DNA of 28,638 nt from a virus: the IMG/VR virus record IMGVR_UViG_3300049728_000063, positions 1 to 28,638 of that record; one strand, given 5' to 3'. Below the pieces are notes generated by a model. It saw only the letters and a list, made by a program, of their open reading frames with translations. It was not told the origin of the DNA and made no database searches. Made by a program: the position numbers and the translations under genes. Positions 1 through 8,033 of this stretch are shown here, piece after piece; position 1 is the stretch's first letter, and each line of letters begins with the position of its first letter.

Positions 1-24
1 GTTAAATGTTGTGTTATATCCCAT
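1..24 (-). CDS. Start of a further gene, cut by the window edge
   Basis: An ATG at 22-24 follows the A/T-rich leader style (TTATAAATATATG) seen before other genes here and lies 22 bp after the stop of the adaptor-like gene. Eight codons are visible, reading MGYNTTFN, before the window ends. No function can be assigned. It would be the next late gene of the operon. Confidence 0.4.
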
Positions 25-46
25 ATATTTATAAAGTTAATAATAA

Positions 47-1222
47 TTATTGACCGAAGTTACCCTGAAATAAATTCGGGTTCCTCATTTGGCGGGGAGG
101 GTTCAAGTTGACCGAAAGTGACTTTGTGCCACAATATTTGTCAAGTCGTGCAATACCCTCTTTATACCAATTTTTCGCTTCACTTGCCTTTGCTTCGTTT
201 GGTTGAATAGTAGAGAAATAAATTACTAAAGGTTTATAAGCTGGTATGTCGTGGAAGTCTTCTAAGAGTAAAGACATTTGACCGATTACATAATTCGCTC
301 CCGTGCAAGTTGCCCCTTGATATGGATTTACTAAAGTTAATTGAGTAGCACTATCTATGGAAGATATTTTATACCAATTATTGTCGCCTTTCGGTGCGGT
401 AATGCGTATCCATAGATTTAAGTTTAATACTGAGCCTGCGGTAGCGATAAAGTTAGGAGTAGTAAGCCAAGCGGTTGTCGTGCCTGTGATAACACTAGAC
501 TGTGAAATTGCAACTACCATAAAATTAGCTGTGCCATCTCCACCACTAATTGTTAATGTGTCGCCTATTTGATAACCAGAACCTGCGACATTAAGCACAA
601 TAGAAGTGATGACTCCATTTACCGCTGTAGTGTCTACCGTGCAACCTGTGCCATTTCCACCTGTTGTAGCCACTCCTACAGCCGTAGTGTATGAAGTAGA
701 ACCACCAAATAGGTTAGTTGTGCTTGTCACGCCTCCTGTGTTTGTAGCGGCGACTGTGCCTGTCGTATAGTCTGTCAGAGTTAAATCAGGCACTCGGATT
801 TGATAGTTAAAAGTTATTACTTCCGTTGCACTTGATGGAATAGGCCAGAAACCTATTTTATTTCCCCAAATATAGTAGTTGTTAGGAATATTTCCTGCGT
901 AATTTTTCTGAGTATTTAACAAGTCCCAAGCCCTGCGACTTAAAATCTCTGTTGGTGTCCAAGTAAGATTTCCGTTGGTAATCGTGCCAGTTTTTAACTT
1001 TGAATAGTTGTAAGGTAGGGGATAAAATTGCTGTCCTGCGACTGTGTTAATCGTGAAACTACTTTCATTGAAAAAATACTCTTGAAGCAATTTTTTGTGT
1101 TCATCATTTATCATTGTAGCCCCAATATCTAAATTGGCTTGACTAGTATTTTGAGACAACCCAGCATAATAGTTGAGTAAGTCTGTTGGTTTTCCTCCTG
1201 TTCCTGAATAAAATGTTCTCAT
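47..1222 (-). CDS. Probable head-tail adaptor/connector virion protein
   Basis: 391 aa, soluble, no signal peptide or membrane helix. The N-terminal third has the pattern of phage adaptor or stopper proteins: a helical start, then FYPLPYNYSKL and YYIWGNKIGFWPIPSSA. The C-terminal third has WYKISSIDSATQLTLVNPY, then SLLLEDFHDIPAYKPLVIYFS, a combination I associate with head-tail connection proteins. About residues 150-245 form a Gly/Thr-rich insert with the bead-like motif GSGYQIGDTLTISGGDG, found in several phage structural proteins. The protein ends in a basic, Asn/Pro-rich tail. It lies last in the visible late operon, after the large tail protein. Role is inferred from motifs, not from a full fold match; a tail accessory protein is the alternative. 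Confidence 0.55.
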   Translation of the reverse strand: MRTFYSGTGGKPTDLLNYYAGLSQNTSQANLDIGATMINDEHKKLLQEYFFNESSFTINTVAGQQFYPLPYNYSKLKTGTITNGNLTWTPTEILSRRAWDLLNTQKNYAGNIPNNYYIWGNKIGFWPIPSSATEVITFNYQIRVPDLTLTDYTTGTVAATNTGGVTSTTNLFGGSTSYTTAVGVATTGGNGTGCTVDTTAVNGVITSIVLNVAGSGYQIGDTLTISGGDGTANFMVVAISQSSVITGTTTAWLTTPNFIATAGSVLNLNLWIRITAPKGDNNWYKISSIDSATQLTLVNPYQGATCTGANYVIGQMSLLLEDFHDIPAYKPLVIYFSTIQPNEAKASEAKNWYKEGIARLDKYCGTKSLSVNLNPPRQMRNPNLFQGNFGQ

Positions 1223-1245
1223 TGTTTTATAATTATTTTAATAAA

Positions 1246-1866
1246 TTACGACATTGATAAAAAGAATTTAACATACCAATTAGTGGCTAAGGTTGTTTGA
1301 AAGGTAATTGTATTATTAGTCCAACTTATTATTTTCATAGCAGCAACTACAATAGGGGTAGGAGAAGTTCTATCATTAACATAAATAAGATATTCATCTA
1401 TTCCTGTTCCGATACTTCCTGAAGCATTTACTCCTACAGCTGTTGAACCAAAAGCAACTGTTGTATCAAAATAGGTTGAACTACAGGTTTGAATTATGGT
1501 AGAATATTGACCTCCAGTCAAACTTATATAAGAAACATTTGTCCCTCCTTGATTACCATAAGCAAAGCAATTACCAATAAAAGCAGAACCTTGAAGTGTA
1601 GCTTTTCTTCCTAAATTATCAGCGGCAATTCCATAAAGAGAAATATTTGTAACATTTGGGAAAGTTTCTATTGTAAAAGTTTCACTTGAAACTGATTCTA
1701 AACCACACATTGAAAATGTCCCTGTATCAATGTTGTCTTGATTTACTCTAGGAGCGTCTACTCCATTATGAATATGTTTAGGCACAACAAAAGTAGTGTT
1801 CTGGTTTTTTGCCTGATTTTGGTCGTATACTTCTTGTGCTATTTCCCGAAATTTTGTTTCATCCAT
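1246..1866 (-). CDS. Virion structural protein with HIHNGVD motif
   Basis: 206 aa. The first 25 residues are polar and probably helical; the rest is beta-rich, with many Thr, Ser, Gly and Val. HIHNGVDAPRV at about residues 32-42 is the His-x-His-x-Gly pattern common near the N-terminus of phage fibre, baseplate and tail proteins, where the histidines can bind metal on the trimer axis. The gene starts 5 bp after the 697-aa tail gene and ends 23 bp before the adaptor-like gene, so it belongs to the same late unit. A fibre or appendage protein is likely, but the exact part is unknown. Confidence 0.5.
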   Translation of the reverse strand: MDETKFREIAQEVYDQNQAKNQNTTFVVPKHIHNGVDAPRVNQDNIDTGTFSMCGLESVSSETFTIETFPNVTNISLYGIAADNLGRKATLQGSAFIGNCFAYGNQGGTNVSYISLTGGQYSTIIQTCSSTYFDTTVAFGSTAVGVNASGSIGTGIDEYLIYVNDRTSPTPIVVAAMKIISWTNNTITFQTTLATNWYVKFFLSMS

Positions 1867-1871
1867 ATATT

Positions 1872-3965
1872 TTAGCGAAGTCGCAACTGATTTAACCTGA
1901 CAAAACTAGACGAGGAATTGCCTAATGAATTTAAAATAATTTGTAATTGTGTCCACTGGGTGTTTTGAAAATTTATATCAATATAACCAGATAATGCTGT
2001 GGTGCTTTCAACATTTGTTGTTCCACAAATTGCCCAAGCATCCGTTCCGTTTAAACGATAATTTATAACAACACTTTCTCCGTTCGCTAAAGGCGAAGCC
2101 AATTTATATTCAAGCTGTTGAAAAGTTTTCTTTGTAAGGACTGTGCCTGTTGGAATTAAATCAGTTTCAATTATCGCAGTCGTGCAAGGAACAGTATCGG
2201 TAAAGTCTATGCCGTAAGTCGGAGTGTTAATGTCTGAAACCCAACCTGCCCAATATTGAGGAGCAATAGCAGTTTGAACCATACTGTTGATTAAAACTGG
2301 AGCATAACCGTTATAAGTTCCGTAAGAGTTTTGATTTTCAAGTCGTAAAGCTAATCCCGTATCTTGTCCGATGTAAAAGTTTTGAGTGGGAATGAATGAC
2401 CATATACCTCCGCAGTTCCCTGCTTTCGTTGCTGTTTGGTCTAGGACTGAAAAATATACTCGTCCACGACAATACATTGACCCACCCCAAGAGAAGTAAG
2501 GTTCTATGTAAGAAGCGGGAGTGCCTGCGATACCAGCACAATAATCAGGCACTGTGGTTGCGAGTGAAGCTGAAGAGCCGTTAGTAAGATAAATATTTCC
2601 TTTATGCCCTGCAAAGACATACAACATATTATTTACTGTAATCATTCCGTGTGTATCGTTTTCTGGGAGGGGAATTAAATCACCAGGAAGAGGACTAATT
2701 TGGTCCCAAGGATAAAGAACATTTCCTGAACAACCAATAACAACAATATTTCCAAGTTCTGCCATACATTGAGCTGTTTCGTAAAAAGGCAGATTAAGTC
2801 GTTGCGGGGTGAAAGTCAACATTGTTCTTCCGCCCACTGATATAGGATAAAAAGTATTGAAAAACTGTCTACCAACCGCACCAGCACTCATATCTAATGC
2901 TCCACCAACAGTAGGTCCAGTAAAAACTTGGAAAGCTGTTGGTGAAGTAACTGAAGAAATTCCAATCCAATAAATAACTCCAGCACTTATAGCACTTGGA
3001 AGTGTTCCTTGAGTAAAAAATACGACTGGAACTCTAGCAGTTGAACCTGCTCCATAATTAGGATAAGACCCACCAATGACATCAGTAATACTAGAATTAC
3101 CAAGTCCACTCGCACCAGTATATTCACAATAAGATTGGATGTTTGAGTTACCAGTTATAAGTGATGTATTTGGAAAATAACTAGCAATAAATTGTCCGTC
3201 AGTCACATACATTTTTCCTTGATGCCCAACTAGAGAATAGTGCATACCTTGTCCTATTAGACCCAAATTTCCACTTGTGCCAGCAACAGTGCCAAGTCTT
3301 GATGTACTCATCCAGTAATCATTGTTTGTATTAGCATAAGTATTAAAAAAGAATATCCAACCATTCAGTACGGCTAAGCCGCTCGTACCTAGACCTGGAT
3401 TATATACATTAAACCATACCGGAGTATCAACTCCACTTAAGGTAGCTGTGTCGTGGCACCATAGAGAACCCAGTAAATCTAAAATATAATAACGATATTG
3501 TTTATTATTTGAAGCATCAGTATATATTTCAGTAGCAGATTGGAAAGGTGTTCCCATTGGAAAAGCGATTGTAAAGGTAGCAGTCCCAGCAGTTATGCCC
3601 GTTACTACCGTTGCAGTGGCTGGGTTACTTGGCACATTATTACCCGCATATAATTTACCAGTTGAGAGATAGTAATAATTTCCCGATAGACCAGTAGTTC
3701 CAGCGTTTGTGATAGTAATAACTTGTCCAACTAAAAGAGTAATTCCACTAACTGAAACAGTATTTGTGTTGACTTGCGTTAAAGTTCCCGTTGTTCCTGT
3801 TTGGGTTTGTTTGATACGATTAAAAGAACACATCGCTTCACCTGTTTCGGTAGAGATGTTTACATTTTGAAGATTAGCTAGTCCTTTGTGTAAACTTGGG
3901 GCGATTCCATTCTCGAAACCAGAGATTACAATATCCCCCGTTGATTTTTCAATGTTATAAGACAT
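1872..3965 (-). CDS. Large beta-rich tail/virion protein
   Basis: 697 aa, the largest protein in the window. It starts MSYNIEKSTGDIVISGFENG, continues SLHKGLANLQNVNIS, and is then dominated by short beta-strand-like repeats rich in Gly, Ser, Thr and aromatic residues, for example NMLYVFAGHKGNIYLTNG and GSMYCRGRVYFSVLDQ. This looks like a propeller-type structure, as in podovirus DNA-stabilisation and tail-hub proteins. That assignment is inference. Its first 11 bp overlap the end of the HNH gene upstream. A 22-codon stub carrying nearly the same N-terminus lies on the far side of that HNH gene, so this gene was probably split and given a new start. Confidence 0.55.
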   Translation of the reverse strand: MSYNIEKSTGDIVISGFENGIAPSLHKGLANLQNVNISTETGEAMCSFNRIKQTQTGTTGTLTQVNTNTVSVSGITLLVGQVITITNAGTTGLSGNYYYLSTGKLYAGNNVPSNPATATVVTGITAGTATFTIAFPMGTPFQSATEIYTDASNNKQYRYYILDLLGSLWCHDTATLSGVDTPVWFNVYNPGLGTSGLAVLNGWIFFFNTYANTNNDYWMSTSRLGTVAGTSGNLGLIGQGMHYSLVGHQGKMYVTDGQFIASYFPNTSLITGNSNIQSYCEYTGASGLGNSSITDVIGGSYPNYGAGSTARVPVVFFTQGTLPSAISAGVIYWIGISSVTSPTAFQVFTGPTVGGALDMSAGAVGRQFFNTFYPISVGGRTMLTFTPQRLNLPFYETAQCMAELGNIVVIGCSGNVLYPWDQISPLPGDLIPLPENDTHGMITVNNMLYVFAGHKGNIYLTNGSSASLATTVPDYCAGIAGTPASYIEPYFSWGGSMYCRGRVYFSVLDQTATKAGNCGGIWSFIPTQNFYIGQDTGLALRLENQNSYGTYNGYAPVLINSMVQTAIAPQYWAGWVSDINTPTYGIDFTDTVPCTTAIIETDLIPTGTVLTKKTFQQLEYKLASPLANGESVVINYRLNGTDAWAICGTTNVESTTALSGYIDINFQNTQWTQLQIILNSLGNSSSSFVRLNQLRLR

Positions 3966-4467
3966 TTTTTTTATATTTTAAATTACATCCATAATTATCT
4001 GTTTTCTTATGACAATTTATGCAAAGAGTCCGACCATTATCTATCGCAAATCTAAGTTCAGGGTATTCAGCGAATGATTTTATGTGGTCTGCATTTAGTT
4101 TATTTCCTTTATAACCACACCAAATACAAGTAAAATTATCACGAGTAAAAACTGCTGTTCGCCAAAGTTTATATTCAGTTGAATGTCTTATTAAATCATT
4201 CTGACTACTAACCCCACCTCTCCAGTTCGGAACATCTTTACCTTTCCAGTGATGAACAGGTGGTTTGTTACCTATTCTTTTTTGAGTATCACTCATTTTT
4301 TTCTTAGTCGCATCTGAATGTTTTAAAAGACCCTTTTTGCCTTTATTCCAAGGGACTCTCCCAACACAAAAGGTATTACCTTTCATCTGTGGAAAATCTC
4401 TCCCTTTATTCCAAGGTTTTCTACCTACGCATATTTTATTTCCTTTTTGAAATCTTGGTGATGGCAT
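3955..4467 (-). CDS. HNH homing endonuclease 1 (NUMOD3-like repeats)
   Basis: 170 aa. The N-terminal half holds two copies of a KPWNKG/VPWNKG motif (about residues 18-22 and 38-43), the short DNA-contacting repeats of NUMOD3-type homing enzymes. The C-terminal half is a zinc-supported HNH nuclease: Cys114 and Cys117, Asp127-His128, Asn144, Cys149, Cys152 and His153. It should nick or cut DNA at a specific virion-gene target and promote its own spread. Its last 11 bp overlap the start of the 697-aa tail gene. A truncated copy of that gene's N-terminus sits just upstream (4475-4543), which marks the insertion site. Nuclease identity is firm; homing is inferred from context. Confidence 0.88.
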   Translation of the reverse strand: MPSPRFQKGNKICVGRKPWNKGRDFPQMKGNTFCVGRVPWNKGKKGLLKHSDATKKKMSDTQKRIGNKPPVHHWKGKDVPNWRGGVSSQNDLIRHSTEYKLWRTAVFTRDNFTCIWCGYKGNKLNADHIKSFAEYPELRFAIDNGRTLCINCHKKTDNYGCNLKYKKNVL

Positions 4468-4474
4468 ATATTAA

Positions 4475-4543
4475 TTATAACATTTTTAAATAAAATCCTT
4501 CTATCACTATATCTCCTGTTGATTTTTCGTATCTATAACTCAT
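4475..4543 (-). pseudogene. Truncated N-terminal stub of the 697-aa tail gene
   Basis: 22 codons starting 4 bp after the stop of the LamG-like gene and ending just before the HNH gene. The peptide MSYRYEKSTGDIVIEGF matches the start of the downstream tail protein (MSYNIEKSTGDIVISGF) at 13 of 17 positions. It then runs into YLKML and a stop. At DNA level, most shared codons differ at the third base (ACA/ACG, GGA/GGG, ATA/ATT, GTG/GTA, GGA/GGT, TTT/TTC). It is best read as the original 5' end of the tail gene, cut off by the HNH insertion. Confidence 0.75.
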
Positions 4544-4547
4544 AAAA

Positions 4548-5660
4548 TTAAAATACTAAAAGCATATTGCCTGTATTAGTTGCGACCGCTGGTATATACG
4601 CTACTATAACTCCACATTCATAAAGAGAAACTGTTGTAAGTGCTGTGGTTGTTATTATTCCTATATCTGCTCCTGTGCCTGCGGGATAAGTAGTAGAACC
4701 CACAATTTTAGTATAAAGAGTTGCGGTTGATGTAATTGCTTGAGTGGAAGTAGACCCATTAAAAATGGTTGTTAAAGTTTCTCCAACTAATGAACTCATA
4801 CTCCACCATGCCAACCAATCTACAATCGTAGCAGTTGATATGTTTATGTCGCCAGTTGATTTACTTTCTATATTATATTCTTCTGTAACTGCCGAACCTA
4901 CACCTACTTTGGAAACTAAAGCACCTGTGTCTAGTGGTCGTTCACTAACATAGGGAGCGTTTCCAGTTCCTGTTCCCCCTGATGGACTTCCTGAAGTCGT
5001 AAAGCCATTAGTCGTGCCATTGGCATTTGGTCGTTTTGCGGTAACCCAAATATTACCTGGGTCGGTTAGGGAGGAGGAGTTGTCTATGTAGTGGTCGGAG
5101 GTGCGAATATCAAAAGTAGCGTTGCCACTAGAATTTCCCCAACCTGCTTTAGAAGTAACAATAGTAGTTAATGTTGCATTTGTTATTGAAATACTTGAAA
5201 CACCATTAACAAATAATTCAAATCTGTTTACTGATGTTGAAGTAATGGTATAAGCTAAAGAAATTCTATACCATTGACTAGTTGAAAGTGTTGCTCCATC
5301 AGTTCCTATTTGAACTCCACCAGCATCATTTCTTAATTGTAACACTCCTCCACTAGTAATTTGAATTGCTAAACTAGCACCATCGCCTGCAGTAGTAAGT
5401 TGAAAAAATTTGCCAGTTGCATTGGGTAGGGCATTTATATATATATAAAAACTTATCCTTGTACCAGCATCTCTCGCCACCCCTGCGATAGTTTTCACTA
5501 TGTCAAAATTCCCTGTTCTATATTTTATAGATTTCTGATGTCCGCCGTGAACAAAATCAGTAGCAATAGAAGGAGCAGCATTAATAATACCCCAAAAACC
5601 ATTAGTCGTTCCAACTAAGAAGTCTGCATCTCCACCTGGTTCTAAAAATGTTGTTGCCAT
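4548..5660 (-). CDS. LamG/concanavalin-like domain virion protein
   Basis: 370 aa, acidic to neutral and rich in Thr, Ser and Gly. Residues about 60-185 read as a LamG-type jelly roll: RISFYIYINALPN, then KFFQLTTAGDG, QWYRISLAYTITS, and RFELFVNGVSSISI. Such domains bind sugars in phage fibres and bacterial adhesins, so this is a candidate receptor-contacting or capsid-surface protein. A Gly/Thr-rich linker near residue 220 leads to a second beta-rich half. Around residue 265 it contains YNIESKSTGDINIS, closely like the N-terminus of the downstream 697-aa protein. It ends 4 bp before the stub at 4543. The carbohydrate-binding role is inferred. Confidence 0.55.
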   Translation of the reverse strand: MATTFLEPGGDADFLVGTTNGFWGIINAAPSIATDFVHGGHQKSIKYRTGNFDIVKTIAGVARDAGTRISFYIYINALPNATGKFFQLTTAGDGASLAIQITSGGVLQLRNDAGGVQIGTDGATLSTSQWYRISLAYTITSTSVNRFELFVNGVSSISITNATLTTIVTSKAGWGNSSGNATFDIRTSDHYIDNSSSLTDPGNIWVTAKRPNANGTTNGFTTSGSPSGGTGTGNAPYVSERPLDTGALVSKVGVGSAVTEEYNIESKSTGDINISTATIVDWLAWWSMSSLVGETLTTIFNGSTSTQAITSTATLYTKIVGSTTYPAGTGADIGIITTTALTTVSLYECGVIVAYIPAVATNTGNMLLVF

Positions 5661-5669
5661 ATAATTATC

Positions 5670-6269
5670 TTATGCACTCGCTACACATCTCCATTTAGAT
5701 GTGGCGTTGTTATACATAAATCCGACCGTTAATGGTAATGTCGTTGAACCGTTTGATGTAGTTGGTGCAGTTACTGTGCTATTTTCTGTATTTACCCAAG
5801 CTATTGTTTGTGTCGCTGCACTAAAATCTAAAATTCTAACTATAAGTTTCTGTCCGTCTATGGCTCCTGCAGTAGTAATCGTAATCGTTAAAGTTGCGGC
5901 AGAATTATTTGTTACTGTGCTTAGACTTGAAGTTACTGGAACTGTGGCGGCATTTGCTGTGGCGGTTATAGCATTATTAGTGGTATTTACTAAAGGTGTC
6001 GTTACTGAAACTGTAGGTGTAATAGCCCCTGCAATGATGGTAATAGCTGGGGTAGTGGTTGCGTTAGCTACTGTGCCTGAAAAACCGTTAGCGGTGGCTA
6101 CGGACACAGAAGTCACGCTTCCAGCACCACCTCCACCTACAATCATTACTTTTAGACCTTTGGTAGTGTCGTCAATACGAAGTTTTTTAATAAAAGCGTT
6201 GCTGTCGTCTGTGACTGCCCCTGCTATATTTCTTGTATTAGAATCGGGTGTCAATGTTTCTGAACTCAT
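5670..6269 (-). CDS. Fibre-like virion protein with GSVTSVSVATANGFSG repeat
   Basis: 199 aa. The N-terminus (DSNTRNIAGAVTDDS...IDDTTKGLKVMIVG) resembles that of the preceding 88-aa protein. After a GGGGAG linker comes SVTSVSVATANGFSGTVA, a sequence pattern recurrent in tail-fibre and appendage proteins. The rest is low-complexity Ala/Thr/Val beta sequence ending in GFMYNNATSKWRCVASA, a short closing strand pair typical of fibre tips. It starts 4 bp before the stop of the 88-aa gene in the transcribed order and is followed 9 bp later by the LamG-like gene. Likely part of a fibre or surface appendage. Confidence 0.55.
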   Translation of the reverse strand: MSSETLTPDSNTRNIAGAVTDDSNAFIKKLRIDDTTKGLKVMIVGGGGAGSVTSVSVATANGFSGTVANATTTPAITIIAGAITPTVSVTTPLVNTTNNAITATANAATVPVTSSLSTVTNNSAATLTITITTAGAIDGQKLIVRILDFSAATQTIAWVNTENSTVTAPTTSNGSTTLPLTVGFMYNNATSKWRCVASA

Positions 6270-6273
6270 AAAT

Positions 6274-6540
6274 TTATGCTGAAATTATTAGTAAATTGCC
6301 ATTATTATCGCACCTAAATGCTTCTATGCTGGAAGTGGTATCATCCCAACCTCCTAAAGTATTTCTACCATTTTCGTCAATTCCATTTCGGTCATAACTA
6401 GATGGCGTGGCTAAACCAACTTCAGCAATGTAGACAAGCAAAGCACCAGTTACAGGGTCTACTCTCGCAGGCTCTACTTCTTTAGTAGTTTCGTTATAGA
6501 GTAGCCAAGTATTTCTAGTATTTGCGTCTATATCTGCCAT
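6274..6540 (-). CDS. Small virion-associated protein with NTRN motif
   Basis: 88 aa, acidic. It starts MADIDANTRNTWLLYNETT and continues PARVDPVTGALLVYIAEVG, a layout shared with the N-terminus of the next protein (5670-6269). The two probably share an attachment domain, with this one lacking the fibre part. The C-terminus repeats a weaker version (RNTLGGWDDTTSSIEAFRCDNNGNLLI). Its start overlaps the stop of the coiled-coil gene as TAATG, so translation is probably coupled. Function unknown. Confidence 0.5.
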   Translation of the reverse strand: MADIDANTRNTWLLYNETTKEVEPARVDPVTGALLVYIAEVGLATPSSYDRNGIDENGRNTLGGWDDTTSSIEAFRCDNNGNLLIISA

Positions 6541-7022
6541 TAAAAAGTTGAAATGACTTCTTTTAATTTAGCGACCTTTGAATTAAATATTACTTTGTCG
6601 TTTTCGTGTAAAACTTTATTGTTGTTAAGTTCTGCTGACTCTTTATTTAAAGAATTTTGGATAGCAAGACTTTTTGCTTCCCAGTCATTCAAGTCAGTTT
6701 CCCTTTTGTCGTGAACGGCTTTTTTAGCCACCATTTCACTTTCAAGATTAGTAATTTCTGTTTTGGTTTTGTTGTGGGTTTCAGTTAAGCTGTCTACACT
6801 CTTTTTAAGAGTTTCGTTTTGAGTAGTTAAGTCAGCCAATAATGCTTCAGCAGAAATTCTTTCTTTAGCTAATCGGTTAGAATCGTTTGTAATTACTCTT
6901 AGATTTTTATTAGCTACGGCAATTTGAGTATTTAATTCGGCAAGTTTAGTTTCTACTGCATCAATTTGCTGTAGTTGCTCTAAGGTTAGTTTTACGTTTG
7001 AAGTTGTTTCGTTGTTTATCAT
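6540..7022 (-). CDS. Coiled-coil virion-region protein (160 aa)
   Basis: 160 aa, almost entirely helical, with few Gly or Pro and regular hydrophobic spacing from about residue 12 to the end (LEQLQQIDAVETKLAELN, then LKKSVDSLTETHNKTKTEI). A long coiled coil is expected. The second coiled-coil protein (8034-8732) lies two genes upstream, separated by an HNH gene and a 100-aa protein, so the two may act in the same tail or fibre part. Translation of the next gene is coupled by TAATG. No catalytic motif is visible. Confidence 0.5.
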   Translation of the reverse strand: MINNETTSNVKLTLEQLQQIDAVETKLAELNTQIAVANKNLRVITNDSNRLAKERISAEALLADLTTQNETLKKSVDSLTETHNKTKTEITNLESEMVAKKAVHDKRETDLNDWEAKSLAIQNSLNKESAELNNNKVLHENDKVIFNSKVAKLKEVISTF

Positions 7023-7023
7023 A

Positions 7024-7326
7024 TTAGTTTATTTGTTCTAATACTGTATAAGATGGTGTTCCCGCAGAATATACATATATCGGGCCTGTAAAAATTACAC
7101 CATTTTCTTGACCGACCGTTCCTCCACTACCATCTTTACTTCCAGTTCCAGCTTTTAAAACTACGTGAAAAACTGTCGCTGAAGCAGTTGTTCCTAAACA
7201 TACATAAAGAACATTTGTATCTAAATTTTGTATATTCCACGCAATCCTACGTCCCCCTGAATCTGCCAAAGCAGTTGTGCCTGTTTGGATTGTTGGAACA
7301 TTAGCATTACTGGAAGGTTGTATCAT
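7024..7326 (-). CDS. Small beta-rich virion protein
   Basis: About 100 aa from the ATG at 7326 (MIQPSSNANVP). An in-frame TTG at 7335 would add three residues and sits 2 bp from the stop of the HNH gene; I prefer the ATG. The sequence is beta-rich (RRIAWNIQNLDTNVLYVCLG, then TVFHVVLKAGTGS), typical of small decoration or tail-associated proteins that occur once per repeat unit. It begins directly after HNH endonuclease 2. Function not recognised. Confidence 0.5.
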   Translation of the reverse strand: MIQPSSNANVPTIQTGTTALADSGGRRIAWNIQNLDTNVLYVCLGTTASATVFHVVLKAGTGSKDGSGGTVGQENGVIFTGPIYVYSAGTPSYTVLEQIN

Positions 7327-7337
7327 TGTTGCCAAGG

Positions 7338-8012
7338 TTATTCTTTTGATACTGACAATAATTCCTGTAATATTGGAATCATTCGTTTCTCTTCTTCACG
7401 ACCTCTTGGGTGATGAAAGGCACAAAGTGTAATGCCGTTTGTTAATATATATCTTAATTCTGGGTATTCTATCCAGTTAAATATATGGTGTGATTCTAGG
7501 CGACCTTTACAATCATCACTTAATAATCTACATTTCCAATTATCTCTTCTTTTTGTTCCCAACATCCAACATCTATATTGGGTATCTAAATGCTTTTTTT
7601 CAGATTTTTTAACTTTTGTTCTATCTTCAATCCATCTACCATTTTTTTTACCAGACATATTCTTTCCATAATTAGGATGATTTCTACCGACGGGCAAACT
7701 GTCTTTTATATGTTTATTCCATTCAGGGGTATGTTTTCTGCCTGTTCTAGTAATACTCATTTTCTTTTTAGATTCCTCCGTATGATGTCTTCCTAACCAT
7801 AAAGTATTTCCCTTTTTTAATCCGTAAGTATTACCTAAACATTTTCCTTTTCTTGCAATACTTATTTTTCTTTTTTGCTCTTCAGGTAATGGAATACCTT
7901 TATTCCAAGCAATATAAGACATTTTTTTTCCTTTATTCCACGGAACTTTACCCATACGAGCTAAACTCTGTTTTTTCCTAGTTTCTTCAGGTGTAATCTG
8001 TCCTTTACGCAT
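7338..8012 (-). CDS. HNH homing endonuclease 2 (NUMOD3-like repeats)
   Basis: 224 aa, strongly basic. Residues 1-130 hold several short DNA-binding repeats: VPWNKG, IAWNKG, RKISIARKG, KKKMSITRTGRKH and WNKHIKDSL. The HNH core at about residues 172-205 is LESHHIFNW, then Asn192, then His200-His201; Cys161 and Cys168 could support it. The family cuts or nicks DNA and spreads by homing. It lies between a coiled-coil gene and a small virion gene, with 21 bp before and 2 bp after it. I found no convincing stub of the downstream gene upstream of it, unlike HNH 1. Confidence 0.87.
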   Translation of the reverse strand: MRKGQITPEETRKKQSLARMGKVPWNKGKKMSYIAWNKGIPLPEEQKRKISIARKGKCLGNTYGLKKGNTLWLGRHHTEESKKKMSITRTGRKHTPEWNKHIKDSLPVGRNHPNYGKNMSGKKNGRWIEDRTKVKKSEKKHLDTQYRCWMLGTKRRDNWKCRLLSDDCKGRLESHHIFNWIEYPELRYILTNGITLCAFHHPRGREEEKRMIPILQELLSVSKE

Positions 8013-8033
8013 ATTACCATTATAACACTTTAT

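Noticed and set aside
3955-4543. Group I intron or intein around HNH 1
   Set aside because: The tail gene has its own ATG after the HNH gene, the N-terminal peptide is duplicated rather than split, and no intron core was visible.
5701-6282. 193-aa plus-strand open frame
   Set aside because: Lies exactly over the fibre-like gene; its Val/Ala-rich composition is the antisense image of the Thr/Ala-rich codons. Minus-strand gene order and start spacing are coherent.
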